Shown here: positions 18,449 through 28,411 of the stretch, one piece after another | Layout: the number at the start of each line of letters is the position of its first letter | How positions within the stretch are numbered: the stretch's first letter is position 1 | Assembly (NCBI RefSeq): GCF_019749375.1 | Contig: NZ_JACWFE010000025.1 | Coordinates: 62,001-126,000 of the forward strand | Reading direction: 5' to 3' | DNA from: Bacillus sp. S/N-304-OC-R1 | GTDB lineage: Bacteria > Bacillota > Bacilli > Bacillales > Cytobacillaceae | DNA: 64,000 nt | Program-made: the position numbers and the translations under genes | The notes under the pieces: generated by a model | Databases searched by the model: none | The model's input: the letters and a program-made list of their open reading frames with translations, nothing else | Told to the model about the DNA's origin: nothing

Positions 18449-18640
18449 ATTAACGGGCTGTAAGACTCCCTACCTCAAGAAATTATATAAAATAGAAAAT
18501 TTATAAGTGGGAGATCAACAGCCCGTAAAGGCCCGATTGGTTCAACTACCAATCAGTGGGGGATGAGGCAGACTAAGAACGCGACTTCCTATCGCAATGT
18601 CTGCACTAGCACCTTTTGTCCTTCGGAAAACCCCCACTGA
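18449..18640 (+). ncRNA. Multi-stem structured RNA or transposon-end relic
   Basis: Several nested perfect stems can be read. ACGGGCTGT (18453) pairs with ACAGCCCGT (18518) with an inner CTCCC/GGGAG. GATTGGT (18535) pairs with ACCAATC (18548). AGTGGGGG (18555) pairs with CCCCCACT (18631) and encloses GCAGAC/GTCTGC, GCGA/TCGC and a CC-TTCG-GG tetraloop hairpin. The UUCG loop favours the + strand. No protein frame covers it. The architecture is reminiscent of guide-type RNAs of IS200/IS605-like elements, but no transposase or nuclease gene is adjacent and the family is not confirmed. Confidence 0.55.
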
Positions 18641-18653
18641 TTGAAGTTTCACT

Positions 18654-19355
18654 TTAAGCTTGTTTAGCTGTTTTTTGGCTATCGCGCATCTCGTACCATC
18701 TTTCTCGTGCCATATCAATAATGCCAGATTCTGTGGACTGATTTTGCTTTTCGATGACTTTGGAAAAGAATTTTACAGCTTGTTCCATTTGATAAGTTCG
18801 TCTAGAAAGCTCGCCAATTAAATAAAGAACGCGAACCTCTGAAACTTGAGTGCCTCTGAAATCGTCCGCCATATAGGAATCGATATAGGAGTCTGTAGCA
18901 AGCTTTAAGAATCTCTGCTCTTGTTCCTCATTTTGCATGCTGCGATAAAGCCATCCGAGTCTAATATACATCCCAGCAATCGCAATATTTTTCTCTTTTT
19001 TCAGCAGACCGCAATACACAGCCAATTTATATGTTTTGATTGCATCGTGAATCGATCTTTTTTGTCCAAAATCATGCGGATTCCACTGTTCGCATACTTT
19101 AGATTGAATCAATTCAAGGGAGCCTGGAGGAAAATAAGGAGAAAAATCATTTGTAGAAGAGAAGCCGCAATGTGGACATACTTCAACATGATATAGGATT
19201 GCGTTCGTTTCCTCGGAGGAATAATTAGGGCAAAAATCTGTATCGTAGTCAGTTACTTTAATAAATCTTGAACGCAGCTTTTTACTAGTAAACGATTTTT
19301 TACATACTTTGCATGTACACTTTTTATCAAAGATGGGTTCAATTTCAGCAGTCAT
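18654..19355 (-). CDS. DUF2225 zinc-ribbon / TPR-like protein
   Basis: The 233-residue protein starts with a double CxxC zinc ribbon (CTCKVCKKSF at about 13-22, CPHCGFSS at about 58) and continues as helical repeats resembling TPRs (AVYCGLL, IRLGWLYRSM, EVRVLYLIGELSRRTYQMEQ). This is the DUF2225 family of Firmicutes; its function is unknown. The stop codon lies 14 bases after the last paired base of the structured RNA element, so that element forms its 3-prime flank. GGAGGCGAT precedes the ATG. Confidence 0.78.
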   Translation of the reverse strand: MTAEIEPIFDKKCTCKVCKKSFTSKKLRSRFIKVTDYDTDFCPNYSSEETNAILYHVEVCPHCGFSSTNDFSPYFPPGSLELIQSKVCEQWNPHDFGQKRSIHDAIKTYKLAVYCGLLKKEKNIAIAGMYIRLGWLYRSMQNEEQEQRFLKLATDSYIDSYMADDFRGTQVSEVRVLYLIGELSRRTYQMEQAVKFFSKVIEKQNQSTESGIIDMARERWYEMRDSQKTAKQA

Positions 19356-19634
19356 TGTGATCGCCTCCTAGGAAAATAGTTTGATTTAAGAGTTAGTTGT
19401 ATATTCCATTATATCTACAATTATACTCTAATGCATGATAATAGCACTATGTTTAATAAATATCTGACTATAAATAATGTATTTAATTGATGAAACTGAT
19501 TAGTTGAGGTCATGAACTGCAGTGTATATACTAGTTATAGAGAGAGTAATCTTTGATTAATTGCTTTTGAATTTTAAGAAACATTCAATTATATATACAG
19601 GTTTAAGCATGATTAATTTAAGGAGGGAAAATAA

Positions 19635-19997
19635 ATGAGTGACGTTGTTATTATTACTGAAGCAGCGGCTTTACAAATAAAAGAAATGATGAAAGCAAAC
19701 GAGGAAGAGAATGCATTTATTAGAGTGTCCGTTAAGGGCGGAGGGTGCAGCGGCTTATCGTATGGTATGGGATTTGCTCATGAAGTAGAAGAAAATGACT
19801 CTCAGTTTGAACAGCATGGTATTCAAATTCTTGTTAGCAAGGAGGATGCGCCAATCCTTCAAGGAACAAAAATTGACTATAAGCAATCCATGATGGGCGG
19901 CGGGTTCACCATCGACAATCCAAATGCAATTGCTTCATGCGGGTGTGGGTCTTCGTTCAGAACGGCTGCAAATGCAGGTTCGCCAGAGGAATGCTAA
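19635..19997 (+). CDS. yutM: HesB/IscA-type Fe-S assembly protein
   Basis: The 120-residue A-type carrier has the conserved GGGCSGLSYGMGF and the C-terminal SCGCGSSF, giving the three cluster-binding Cys. It takes part in Fe-S cluster transfer. AAGGAGGG stands before the ATG. Unusually for the family, an additional Cys ends the protein (SPEEC). Confidence 0.9.
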   Translation: MSDVVIITEAAALQIKEMMKANEEENAFIRVSVKGGGCSGLSYGMGFAHEVEENDSQFEQHGIQILVSKEDAPILQGTKIDYKQSMMGGGFTIDNPNAIASCGCGSSFRTAANAGSPEEC

Positions 19998-20035
19998 TAC
20001 GAAAGAGGGTCCCGTCGGGAACCCTCTTTCGTATT
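19997..20035 (+). terminator. Bidirectional terminator yutM/yumC
   Basis: ATACGAAAGAGGGTCCC and its mirrored partner form a 17-bp stem between converging genes. Confidence 0.88.
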
Positions 20036-21029
20036 AATTGAACATGGAACTGCTGTGCATTGGTTGAATTCTAGCTTTCGGATCGATATAAGCTTTTGCG
20101 TTATTAACGGCTGTTGGCGCTTCCCCAAAGCCGCAGGCAATGAGTTTCACTTTTCCGTCATACGTACAAATATCGCCAGCAGCATAAATGCCAGGAATAT
20201 TTGTTTCCATCTTAGAATTTACGACGATGGAGTTTTTCTCTATGACAAGGCCCCATTCCTTTATTGGACCAAGGGAGGATACGAAGCCGTAGTTACAAAT
20301 AACGGCATCTACATCGATTACTTCTTTTGCTTTATCATTAACACCTTCAACAATCACTTGGGAAATACCTTTATTATTACCGATTATTTCTGTCGGAACG
20401 AATGGGGTTTTGATTTCAACTTTTGAGTTGTGAAGGTTTTCTACACTATGCTCATGAGCACGGAATTTATCGCGGCGGTGAACAATGGTTACCTTCTCAG
20501 CAATGGGCTCTAGCATAAGTGCCCAGTCAACTGCAGAGTCGCCTCCTCCAAAAATGACAACATTTTGACCAGCAAATTGATTTAAATCGTCAATAAAATA
20601 ATGAAGATTTTTCCCTTCATATTGAGCAGCACTATCAAGCTCAAGGCGGCGAGGCTGGAATGCACCATTACCAGCAGTAATAATGACAGTTTTTGTATAA
20701 TGAATCTCTTTATTTGTTGTGAGTTTAAAAGTGCTGTCTTTTTGCTTTTCAATCTTTTCAACTGATTGTTCAAGTACTGTAGCTGGCTTAAATTTAGCCA
20801 TTTGTTCCTTTAAATTGTTTATTAATTCTTGGGCACGGATCTTTGGAAAACCGGCTACATCATATATGTATTTCTCCGGATATAGTGCAGATAATTGACC
20901 GCCAAGCTGTGGCAAGCTTTCAATAATTTTAACAGAAGCCTGTCTCATTCCGCCGTAGAAAGCAGTAAACAAGCCAACAGGACCTCCGCCAATAATGGTT
21001 ATATCATACACATATTGATCTTCTTTCAC
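20034..21029 (-). CDS. yumC: Ferredoxin/flavodoxin-NADP+ reductase 2
   Basis: The 331-residue thioredoxin-reductase-like FNR has [19 protein letters not shown] (FAD), [17 protein letters not shown] (NADP) and [18 protein letters not shown]. It lacks the redox CxxC of true thioredoxin reductase. It supplies electrons to or from ferredoxin and flavodoxin and is essential in B. subtilis. GTG 21029 follows GGGGGATA and gives the family length (332); upstream in-frame starts have no ribosome site. Confidence 0.92.
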   Translation of the reverse strand: MKEDQYVYDITIIGGGPVGLFTAFYGGMRQASVKIIESLPQLGGQLSALYPEKYIYDVAGFPKIRAQELINNLKEQMAKFKPATVLEQSVEKIEKQKDSTFKLTTNKEIHYTKTVIITAGNGAFQPRRLELDSAAQYEGKNLHYFIDDLNQFAGQNVVIFGGGDSAVDWALMLEPIAEKVTIVHRRDKFRAHEHSVENLHNSKVEIKTPFVPTEIIGNNKGISQVIVEGVNDKAKEVIDVDAVICNYGFVSSLGPIKEWGLVIEKNSIVVNSKMETNIPGIYAAGDICTYDGKVKLIACGFGEAPTAVNNAKAYIDPKARIQPMHSSSMFN

Positions 21030-21416
21030 AACATATCCCCCCAACATATAGTGCCATCCCACACCATATCATAACATAATTTTGGATAAAGCTCACTTCC
21101 TTGTATAAAAGATTATGAATAGACAAAATATTTTAGTATTATTATAGTGAAAATAATATTTTTGTTTTATTAGTCAAAAAATTAAAAATGGTTTTTCCTG
21201 CTGTTTTTAGGCTTGAAATCCAATTTGAAAACGAATAATATGGTTGTAGGTATAAATGTTAATATTTTGTGACAATTTTCTTACTTTTTTTTGACATCTT
21301 AAGTGAATAACATCACAAACTCTTGGTGCTTTTTATGTGTATTCAAAGAGTTGAGGATAAAGGAAAGCTGTTTGAAAAATGATAAAGAAAATATGCTAAA
21401 AGGTGGAAGATGTGCA

Positions 21417-22634
21417 TTGAGAAAGCAAAAGATTGTTATTTTAGGGGCGGGTTATGGTGGATTAATGACTGCTACTCGTTTACAAAAGGCTATAGGTGTA
21501 AACGAAGCCGATATTGTATTAATAAACAAAAATGATTACCACTATGAAACAACTTGGCTTCATGAGGCCTCTGCGGGTACTCTTCACCATGACCGAGTAC
21601 GCTATGATATTAAAACAGTCATTGACCAAAATAAGGTTGAATTTATTAAAGGAACAGCATTAGAGGTTAAAATTGAAGAGAAAAAAGTCATTTTGGAAAA
21701 TGGCGAAATTAACTATGATTATTTAGTAATAGCGCTTGGCGGCGAATCAGAAACATTTGGCATTAAGGGCTTAAAAGAGTATGCATTTTCAATTGTAAAC
21801 GTTAATTCAGCTCGCCAAATCCGTGAGCATATTGAATATCAGTTTGCAACATATAATACGGAAGCTGAGAAAAAAGATGAACGCTTAACGATTGTTGTTG
21901 GGGGAGCTGGATTTACAGGAATTGAATTCCTTGGTGAATTAGGCAACCGCATACCAGAGCTTTGCCGTGAATATGATGTTGATATTCAAAAGGTAAAAGT
22001 CATCTGCGTAGAAGCAGCACCAATGGTCCTTCCTGGATTTGATCCTGAGCTTGTTGAATATGCTGTTGCACATTTAGAGAAAAAAGGTGTAGAATTCCGG
22101 ATCGGTACAGCCATCAAGGAATGTACACCTGAGGGAATTATTGTAGGAAAAGGCGATGACGAAATAGAAGAAATTAAGGCTGGTACTGTTATTTGGGCAG
22201 CAGGTGTACGCGGAAACTCCCTGATTGAGAAGTCAGGCTTCGAGGCAATGCGCGGACGTGTGAAAGTACAGCCAGATTTAAGAGCTCCCGGCCACGATCA
22301 TGTATTTATTATTGGGGATTGTTCTCTAATTATTAACGAAGAAATTAACCGTCCTTATCCGCCAACGGCTCAAATTGCGATGCAGCAAGGAGAGGTTTGT
22401 GCTAAAAATATAGCAGCCCTTATTCGCAACAAAACAGAGCTCGAGTCATTTAAGCCAGATATTAAAGGAACAGTATGTTCTTTAGGTGAGGACGATGCGA
22501 TTGGTGTTGCATTTGGCAAGAAAATGGTTGGGGCAAAAGCTTCATTCATGAAGAAAATGGTCGACAATCGTGCTCTTTATATGATTGGCGGGCCATCATT
22601 AGTCATGAAAAAAGGAAAATTTAATTTCTTATAA
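21417..22634 (+). CDS. yumB: Type II NADH dehydrogenase YumB
   Basis: This 405-residue NDH-2 oxidises NADH and reduces menaquinone at the membrane surface. It has [18 protein letters not shown] (FAD), [36 protein letters not shown] (NADH) and the C-terminal [18 protein letters not shown] 21417 is chosen because AGGTGG is 10 bases upstream and the length agrees with YumB (406). The 387 bases between yumC and this start hold no gene; I see AT-rich sequence that presumably carries divergent promoters. Confidence 0.88.
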   Translation: MRKQKIVILGAGYGGLMTATRLQKAIGVNEADIVLINKNDYHYETTWLHEASAGTLHHDRVRYDIKTVIDQNKVEFIKGTALEVKIEEKKVILENGEINYDYLVIALGGESETFGIKGLKEYAFSIVNVNSARQIREHIEYQFATYNTEAEKKDERLTIVVGGAGFTGIEFLGELGNRIPELCREYDVDIQKVKVICVEAAPMVLPGFDPELVEYAVAHLEKKGVEFRIGTAIKECTPEGIIVGKGDDEIEEIKAGTVIWAAGVRGNSLIEKSGFEAMRGRVKVQPDLRAPGHDHVFIIGDCSLIINEEINRPYPPTAQIAMQQGEVCAKNIAALIRNKTELESFKPDIKGTVCSLGEDDAIGVAFGKKMVGAKASFMKKMVDNRALYMIGGPSLVMKKGKFNFL

Positions 22635-22642
22635 TCAACTTT

Positions 22643-22682
22643 AAAAAAGGAGCTTAAGGGTATTGACTTAAGTTCCTTTTTC
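22643..22682 (+). terminator. Terminator after yumB
   Basis: AAGGAGCTTAAG and CTTAAGTTCCTT arms are followed by five T residues. Confidence 0.82.
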
Positions 22683-22776
22683 GCATTTTCATTAAATTAA
22701 GATTATTTATTAATTGACTCCCCTATTTACATTCAGTACACTATTTAATGATGTGCTTTAGGGAGGTACGGAACTC

Positions 22777-23100
22777 ATGCAAATGACTATTTTTGTGTTG
22801 CCAATTTCCATGCTGCTGTTTTTTGTGTTGTTTTTTGGAATTGGATTTATACTAAATATGCTACTGAGAATGTCTTGGATTATGGCTATTATTTATCCAA
22901 TCATTGCCATATTAATTATTGATAAAGTTCGATTTATTGAGTATTTCCAAAACGCAAAAGAAGCATTCTCCAGCTTGGGAACAGAATTATCCCAGCTTGC
23001 CACTGCGGACGTTCTTATTTTAAGCAGTGGATTGGCTGGTGCAATTGTCGCTGGAATTACGATAAAAATTTTAAGAAACAAAGGGTATCAAATGTTTTAG
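22777..23100 (+). CDS. yuiB: YuiB family membrane protein
   Basis: The 107-residue protein has three hydrophobic segments (about 3-30, 34-50 and 82-100) joined by a short polar stretch (KVRFIEYFQNAKEAFS). Size and position between yumB and yuiC match B. subtilis YuiB, whose function is unknown. GGGAGG precedes the ATG. Confidence 0.78.
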   Translation: MQMTIFVLPISMLLFFVLFFGIGFILNMLLRMSWIMAIIYPIIAILIIDKVRFIEYFQNAKEAFSSLGTELSQLATADVLILSSGLAGAIVAGITIKILRNKGYQMF

Positions 23101-23121
23101 TAATTCTTATTAAAGAATGAC

Positions 23122-23155
23122 AAAAATCTTTGCCTAACGGCAGAGATTTTTTTTT
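23122..23155 (+). terminator. Terminator after yuiB
   Basis: AATCTTTGCC and GGCAGAGATT arms enclose TAAC and are followed by eight T residues. Confidence 0.85.
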
Positions 23156-23283
23156 CTAGAAAATAGAATAAAATTTTCGGTATTTTCTTGCTATTTTAAT
23201 GTTTTAGTTTAGTTTTTTTCCTCTCTATGAATATTCTCATGAAAGTTGGGAAATGAATATTCTTGGGAGGAGTGAAAATTTAA

Positions 23284-24000
23284 ATGAATATAATTAAAAA
23301 TTGGACAAGACGTTTAGTAATGTCAGCTTTATTTATGATAGCTCTATTTACTACTTTTCAATCCATTTCTGGTGTACAAGCAAAATCAATTGTAACCTAT
23401 TTCAACAGTGATGATTTTCATGAAAGCAAAACGATAAACGACCACCATCTTAATCATACATTTAAAAGTGTGGGCATTGCTTTTAAATATTTAAAGCAAC
23501 TGACAAATATGGATCTGAAAATATCCTCTAGCCAAGCAGTTTCAGGAACGCCACCGAGATTAGAAGAGGCAATAGATTGGTCGCAATACCCAGCAAAGCG
23601 TGTAGTGGCAACAGGATATACAGCTTTTTATGAATCAACAGGGAAACATCCTGGTCATCCGAGTTTCGGGATTACATATTCTGGTGTAAAGGTAAAACGA
23701 GATTTATATTCAACCGTTGCAGCAGATCTTAATGTATTTCCAATTGGAACAATACTCTTTGTTCCTGGATATGGGTATGGGGTTGTTGCTGATAAAGGCG
23801 GTGCCATAAAAGGAAATAAAGTTGATCTTTACTATGAAACAGTCAATGATGTTTATAATGAATGGGGAAAAAAGACACTCGATGTGTATGTCGTACAAAT
23901 GGGTAACGGCACCTTAACGGAAGAAGAATTACATGCCTTAAATGAAAATGAATCTATGCAGGTATTCCGCCAGCAGTATATAAAATCTGAAAGAAAATAA
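23284..24000 (+). CDS. yuiC: 3D-domain protein YuiC (peptidoglycan lytic)
   Basis: The 238-residue secreted protein has a signal peptide (positive NWTRRLV, hydrophobic core, cleavage near VQAKS) and a C-terminal 3D domain. The three signature Asp residues fall in [20 protein letters not shown]. The double-psi barrel is related to MltA, and YuiC has been described as a stationary-phase muralytic enzyme. GGGAGGAG lies before the ATG. Confidence 0.85.
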   Translation: MNIIKNWTRRLVMSALFMIALFTTFQSISGVQAKSIVTYFNSDDFHESKTINDHHLNHTFKSVGIAFKYLKQLTNMDLKISSSQAVSGTPPRLEEAIDWSQYPAKRVVATGYTAFYESTGKHPGHPSFGITYSGVKVKRDLYSTVAADLNVFPIGTILFVPGYGYGVVADKGGAIKGNKVDLYYETVNDVYNEWGKKTLDVYVVQMGNGTLTEEELHALNENESMQVFRQQYIKSERK

Positions 24001-24045
24001 AATAGTACAGGTAAATCCATCGCTGGATTTGCCTGTACTATTTTT
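24001..24045 (+). terminator. Bidirectional terminator yuiC / BtuF-like
   Basis: A long stem, AATAGTACAGG and AAATCCA with their partners, sits between converging genes and ends in five T residues. Confidence 0.85.
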
Positions 24046-24874
24046 ATTTGCCAGTAAAAGCATGTGGATGCAATTTTTTCGCAAGCTTTATAGCTCCTTC
24101 AATTAGGCGGGGAGAAGGGCGGCAGTAAAGCTCCTCTTCAAGCACGAAGATATGTTTATTTTTAACAGCGTCTAATTGATCCCAATTTGGTCTTTTAAGA
24201 ACAATATCAGGATTAACCTTTTCTTTCCGTACACCTACCCAGGCAAGGCAAATATAATCAGGATTTCTTTGGTAAACATCATCCCAATTCGTTTGTACAC
24301 TTGCCAGCTCCACGTCTTTAAAAAGATTAACTCCACCTGCTAGCTCACTAATTTCTGTCAGCCAATTTATTTGTCCGGGCGTAAACACTGGCTTTGGCCA
24401 CCATTCCCAATAGAGGGAAGGCTTTTTGTCTATAGCACCAGTGATTCGTTTCAATTCTTCAATTTGACTCTGAAAATCAGCAGCAGCTTTCTCCCCAGCC
24501 TCCAGCTTCCCTAAAGCTTTTGCGGCAAAAACTAAATCATTTGCAATATCTTCTAAGCTTTGTGGATTTAGAACAATATGAGGGATGTTTCTTTTTACTA
24601 ATTCCTCAATGTTTTTTCCCATGCCTGGAACGCTTAATGATGCGAGGACTAGATCGGGCTTTAATTGTTCGACCTTATCCATATTAATTGATAAATCAGG
24701 TCCAAGACGGGGCAAATGTACAATTTGTTCAGGCCAGTCAGAAAAGTCATCTACACCTACAAGGAGATGGGCAAGCCCTAAGTACTCCATAAGCTCTGTA
24801 TTACTCGGACATATCGAAACAACTCTCAATGATTTCACACCTTTATATGAAGACAAATTTCTATAATGAAACAA
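24044..24874 (-). CDS. BtuF-like periplasmic-binding-fold protein
   Basis: The 276-residue protein has the class III substrate-binding fold of vitamin B12 and siderophore receptors (VVSICPSNTELMEYLGL, LKPDLVLAS, NPQSLEDIANDL, RPSPRLIEGA). No signal peptide or lipobox is evident and no ABC permease lies beside it, so it may be a cytoplasmic cobalamin-binding relative rather than a transporter receptor. The start is uncertain: TTG 24874 overlaps the yuiD stop, while GTG 24838 is nearer the conserved core. Confidence 0.7.
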   Translation of the reverse strand: MFHYRNLSSYKGVKSLRVVSICPSNTELMEYLGLAHLLVGVDDFSDWPEQIVHLPRLGPDLSINMDKVEQLKPDLVLASLSVPGMGKNIEELVKRNIPHIVLNPQSLEDIANDLVFAAKALGKLEAGEKAAADFQSQIEELKRITGAIDKKPSLYWEWWPKPVFTPGQINWLTEISELAGGVNLFKDVELASVQTNWDDVYQRNPDYICLAWVGVRKEKVNPDIVLKRPNWDQLDAVKNKHIFVLEEELYCRPSPRLIEGAIKLAKKLHPHAFTGK

Positions 24875-25340
24875 TATAATGTAGAAAAAGAGTTAAAAGG
24901 ATGCCTGTTAGACCGCCAAAGAAGACTTCAATCGGTTTATGTCCGAGCAGCTCCTTAAGCTCCTTTCTTTTCTCTTGTTCAGCCTTTTTTTGCCAAACTT
25001 TGGCTTCTTCAACAAAACGATTAAAATCAGACATTAATTGATTTAATACAATTGCTTGCTCTCCTGCCTGTCTGCGTACCCCTGTTGCATCAAACATCGT
25101 AATGATGGCAAAAACGGCGGAGATGGCAAAAACGGGAGAAGCTAGCCCTGTTTCCAAAGCGACCCCGGTTGAAAGGGCGGTAACTGCGGCAGAGTGTGAG
25201 CTTGGCATCCCACCTGTGCTTGTTAATAAAGCCCAATTCAGCTTTCTCGTAGCAATAAAGTGAATCGGCACTTTCACAAACTGTGCAAAGAAGATGGCTG
25301 CTAGAGCCGACCAAAGAGGAAAATTCAATAATAAATCCAT
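24861..25340 (-). CDS. yuiD: YuiD family membrane phosphatase-like protein
   Basis: The 159-residue protein is of the divergent PAP2 (acid phosphatase/haloperoxidase-related) family. It has TSTGGMPSSHSAAVTAL carrying the SxxxH-type motif and FDATGVRRQAGEQA, with three to four hydrophobic segments. The substrate is unknown. It overlaps the BtuF-like gene by 14 bases. Confidence 0.82.
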   Translation of the reverse strand: MDLLLNFPLWSALAAIFFAQFVKVPIHFIATRKLNWALLTSTGGMPSSHSAAVTALSTGVALETGLASPVFAISAVFAIITMFDATGVRRQAGEQAIVLNQLMSDFNRFVEEAKVWQKKAEQEKRKELKELLGHKPIEVFFGGLTGILLTLFLHYIVSL

Positions 25341-25556
25341 TTATTAACCACCTTTTAAAAAAGCCATGGGCCAAATTTCTAATCCTGCAATTTATTAAAA
25401 AAATTTGAAAATTTTGCGCAGAATTAGCCCTTTTGTTAAGATGATAATAATAATTTAGAGATAGTGCAATCCTTTTCAGAAGGAAATGTGCCCAAGGGCT
25501 GTGTTAATTTTTTGTAAAGATTCATATTCTTTTTTTGGGGGGAGGGGAGTTATAGC

Positions 25557-25934
25557 TTGGAAGTGTACCCGCTTGAATATTATGAGTTCTTCGTGAAATT
25601 TAATGAAGGGGACTATTACACATGCCATGATCTCCTCGAAGAAATGTGGATGACGGACAAAGGAAATTTATTTTTCAAAGGGCTTTTGCAAATGAGTGTA
25701 GCCATCTACCATTATGAATATGGAAATGTGAAAGGGGCAAGGCTCATGATGCAAGCTGCCCATGATTACTTGCAAGGATATCGGCCGAAGCATTGGGGCA
25801 TTGATCTTGAACATGTATATTCATTTATTGAGGCATGCCTGTCACTATTCCCAAAGGATATTGACCGCGTTCCATTCGAAAAAGTGAATACTCTTCCCAA
25901 CTTGCCCCAATTAATATTGTTTTTAAATGATTAG
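25557..25934 (+). CDS. DUF309 family protein
   Basis: The 125-residue helical protein has the DUF309 signature YYTCHDLLEEMWM and LLQMSVAIYHYEYGN. The family is a metal-binding-like helical bundle of unknown function, common in Bacillaceae. TTG 25557 is preceded by GGGGAGG. It precedes pepA by 60 bases and may share its transcript. Confidence 0.8.
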   Translation: MEVYPLEYYEFFVKFNEGDYYTCHDLLEEMWMTDKGNLFFKGLLQMSVAIYHYEYGNVKGARLMMQAAHDYLQGYRPKHWGIDLEHVYSFIEACLSLFPKDIDRVPFEKVNTLPNLPQLILFLND

Positions 25935-25994
25935 ATAGTCGAAATATTTTTCTTTTTTCGTTATAATGAGAGCATCAAATATGGGGGTGGAAAG

Positions 25995-27497
25995 ATGTTT
26001 ACAGTAAAAAAAGAAGTAAATTATGCGAATGAACATGATTGTTTAGTCCTTGGGATATTTGACAAGCCGAATAAATTCGAGGGCATTCTTTCCGGTTTGG
26101 ATAATGAGTTCAATGGACAATTAACGGAATTAGTTAAAAACGGTGATCTATCTGCTAAGAAAAAGGCGGTTTCAAAAGTACATACATTTGGGAAAATCGG
26201 TTCAAAAAGATTATATATTGTCGGTCTTGGCCGTGAAAATGAGTTAACTTTTGAAGTTTTACGTGAAGCTTTAGGGAAAACCTTCAAAGCTGTGAAAAAG
26301 GATAAAATTCAGGATGTTTCTGTTCTTTTACCGTCATTCATTAATGAGGATGTCGCTTTACTGGATGCAGCTCACGCTGTAAGTGAAGCGCTTACATTAG
26401 CGATGTATACCTTCGAAGGCTATAAACAAAAATCAAACGAACCAGAAAAAACAGTAGAGCACGTGACTGTTTATGGTGATTCCTTAGATGAAGAAGAAAT
26501 TAAAGCGGCATTAACTGTAGGATATATATACGGAAAAGGAACAAATTCTGCCCGTACCCTTGTTAATCTGCCGGGGAATATGCTGACGGCCACTGATATG
26601 GCTAACTATGCTTTGGAGTTAGCAGCAAAATATAGCTTTGAAGCAGAAATTCTTGAAAAAGAAGATATGCTAAGACTTGGAATGGGTGCCCTATTAGCGG
26701 TAAACCAAGGATCTGTTGAGCCACCAAAAATGATTGTCCTTAAATATCAGGGCAAAGAGGAATGGACAGATGTTATTGGGTTGGTAGGAAAAGGAATTAC
26801 GTTCGATACTGGCGGCTACTCTATTAAGCCTAAGGATGGCATTGTTGGTATGAAATCAGATATGGGTGGGGCAGCAGCCGTGCTTGGTGCGATGGAAATC
26901 ATCGGCGAGCTTAAGCCGGAACAAAATGTTGTTGCAGTCATCCCATCAACAGATAATATGATTAGCGGTAATGCCCTTAAACCAGATGATGTTATTACTT
27001 CCATGAGCGGAAAAACGATTGAAGTACTAAATACAGATGCGGAAGGCCGCTTAGCTTTAGCGGATGCGGTAACTTATGCCAAGCATCATGGAGCTAATTA
27101 TATTGTTGATGTGGCAACGTTAACAGGAGGCGTAATAGTCGCTCTTGGAAATGAAACAACAGGCGCATTAACAAACAATGAAGTTCTGTGGGAGCAAGTT
27201 CTCGAAGCATCATACGAAGCAGGAGAGCCAATTTGGAGACTTCCACTATTTGAAAAAGATAAACAAAGAATACGAAGCAGTAAAATTGCGGATTTAAATA
27301 ATTCTCCTGGCCGTGAAGGGCATGCCATAATGGGTGGAGGATTTGTAGGAGAATTTGCAGAAGGTACTCCATGGGTTCATCTTGATATAGCTGGTACTGC
27401 AACAACCCGCAAAGATCATGATCTCGGACCATCTGGTGCAACAGGAGCGATGGTTCGAACTTTAGCTTTACTTGTTGAAAGATTTGAAAGTAACTAA
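25995..27497 (+). CDS. pepA: Leucyl aminopeptidase (M17)
   Basis: The 500-residue cytosolic hexameric aminopeptidase has a macro-domain-like N-terminal half and a catalytic C-terminal half. Dinuclear zinc ligands fall in [28 protein letters not shown] and the signature [13 protein letters not shown]. It removes N-terminal residues from peptides. GGGGGTGG precedes the ATG. It is the yuiE position of B. subtilis. Confidence 0.93.
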   Translation: MFTVKKEVNYANEHDCLVLGIFDKPNKFEGILSGLDNEFNGQLTELVKNGDLSAKKKAVSKVHTFGKIGSKRLYIVGLGRENELTFEVLREALGKTFKAVKKDKIQDVSVLLPSFINEDVALLDAAHAVSEALTLAMYTFEGYKQKSNEPEKTVEHVTVYGDSLDEEEIKAALTVGYIYGKGTNSARTLVNLPGNMLTATDMANYALELAAKYSFEAEILEKEDMLRLGMGALLAVNQGSVEPPKMIVLKYQGKEEWTDVIGLVGKGITFDTGGYSIKPKDGIVGMKSDMGGAAAVLGAMEIIGELKPEQNVVAVIPSTDNMISGNALKPDDVITSMSGKTIEVLNTDAEGRLALADAVTYAKHHGANYIVDVATLTGGVIVALGNETTGALTNNEVLWEQVLEASYEAGEPIWRLPLFEKDKQRIRSSKIADLNNSPGREGHAIMGGGFVGEFAEGTPWVHLDIAGTATTRKDHDLGPSGATGAMVRTLALLVERFESN

Positions 27498-27526
27498 GGG
27501 TTAAATGAAAGCTTACTCCTAATAAA

Positions 27527-27556
27527 AAGGACAAGGGAGTTTTCCCTTGTCTTAAA
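27527..27556 (+). terminator. Terminator between pepA and racA
   Basis: AAGGACAAGGGA and TCCCTTGTCTT arms lie between converging genes and reach the racA stop. Confidence 0.78.
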
Positions 27557-28079
27557 ATCCAAATAAGGATGTAATGATATTTTTCCGTTTCGCTTTCTTT
27601 TTTGGCACTTCTTTATCAAAGATCAATAGATTTTCAGCGGGCAGCCCAGTTTTAGGGCTGTTTTGTTTGCTTTCAAGCTTTTCTATTCGTTCAGTCAAGC
27701 TTTTGATAACTTCTTGGAGATCTTCAATTTCACGGCGATGCTGCAGCAGCTGATAAGACACAACATCATCCGCTTTTCCGTTCAACCGCTGCTCCAGCAT
27801 CTCCACTTTTTCCATTATTAGTTCAGCCGCTTTATCATTGATGCTTACAGTAGTTTTCATTATGCCTCTCCTCGACTTTCCATCATGCACATTTACATTC
27901 TGCAGAATCATTCCTTTACTTAGCTGATCCTGTACTTGTTTAAGTAGGTCAATATCTTCTTCCTTAAACAAATAATGGCCCAGCTCATTCCGTTCCATTT
28001 GGAGCTCCAGTTGCCTTACCCAACGCTGTACTGTGCTTGGTGAAACCCCTAACAACTTGGCAACAGCACTTGTATTCAA
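27552..28079 (-). CDS. racA: Chromosome-anchoring protein RacA
   Basis: The 175-residue protein begins with a MerR-type helix-turn-helix (VAKLLGVSPSTVQRWVRQL), continues as a coiled coil (about 85-135, REIEDLQEVIKSLTERIEKL) and ends in a basic, hydrophobic tail (KKKAKRKNIITSLFGF). RacA binds near the origin and tethers it through DivIVA to the pole of the sporulating cell. The tail may reach the membrane or DivIVA. Confidence 0.85.
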   Translation of the reverse strand: MNTSAVAKLLGVSPSTVQRWVRQLELQMERNELGHYLFKEEDIDLLKQVQDQLSKGMILQNVNVHDGKSRRGIMKTTVSINDKAAELIMEKVEMLEQRLNGKADDVVSYQLLQHRREIEDLQEVIKSLTERIEKLESKQNSPKTGLPAENLLIFDKEVPKKKAKRKNIITSLFGF

Positions 28080-28411
28080 ACTGATCCCCTCCCTTTATAA
28101 TCTATTAAATTCTTGTATTAATAGGAAACTCCTTCATGTTTGACAAAACTAGTTTCTATTCGGCAAAGAAAGTGAATATGCTACATGTTATTCCTGTTCT
28201 GTCGATTCTTTTAGGAAATCAACATGAAAATGGAAGAAAAATGTTAATTCTGAAGTTGGTTACTGGCATAATAAAACAATTTCGGCATGTGTCGCCAAAA
28301 GATGACAATATTTTCACAATAATATGGAATGATGTTGATTATTCTGATTTCAATTATTATACTTAGGATGGCTAATAATTTTTGGAGTGTTAGGAAAGGG
28401 GAATTTTTACC

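Noticed and set aside
21030-21416. Rex operator before yumB
   Set aside because: TTTGTGACAATTTTC near 21270 only half matches the Rex palindrome, which is not enough to call a site.
28136-28366. 76-codon frame upstream of ald
   Set aside because: It has no ribosome site, no recognisable domain and unusual composition. It lies in the ald promoter region and is better read as non-coding.
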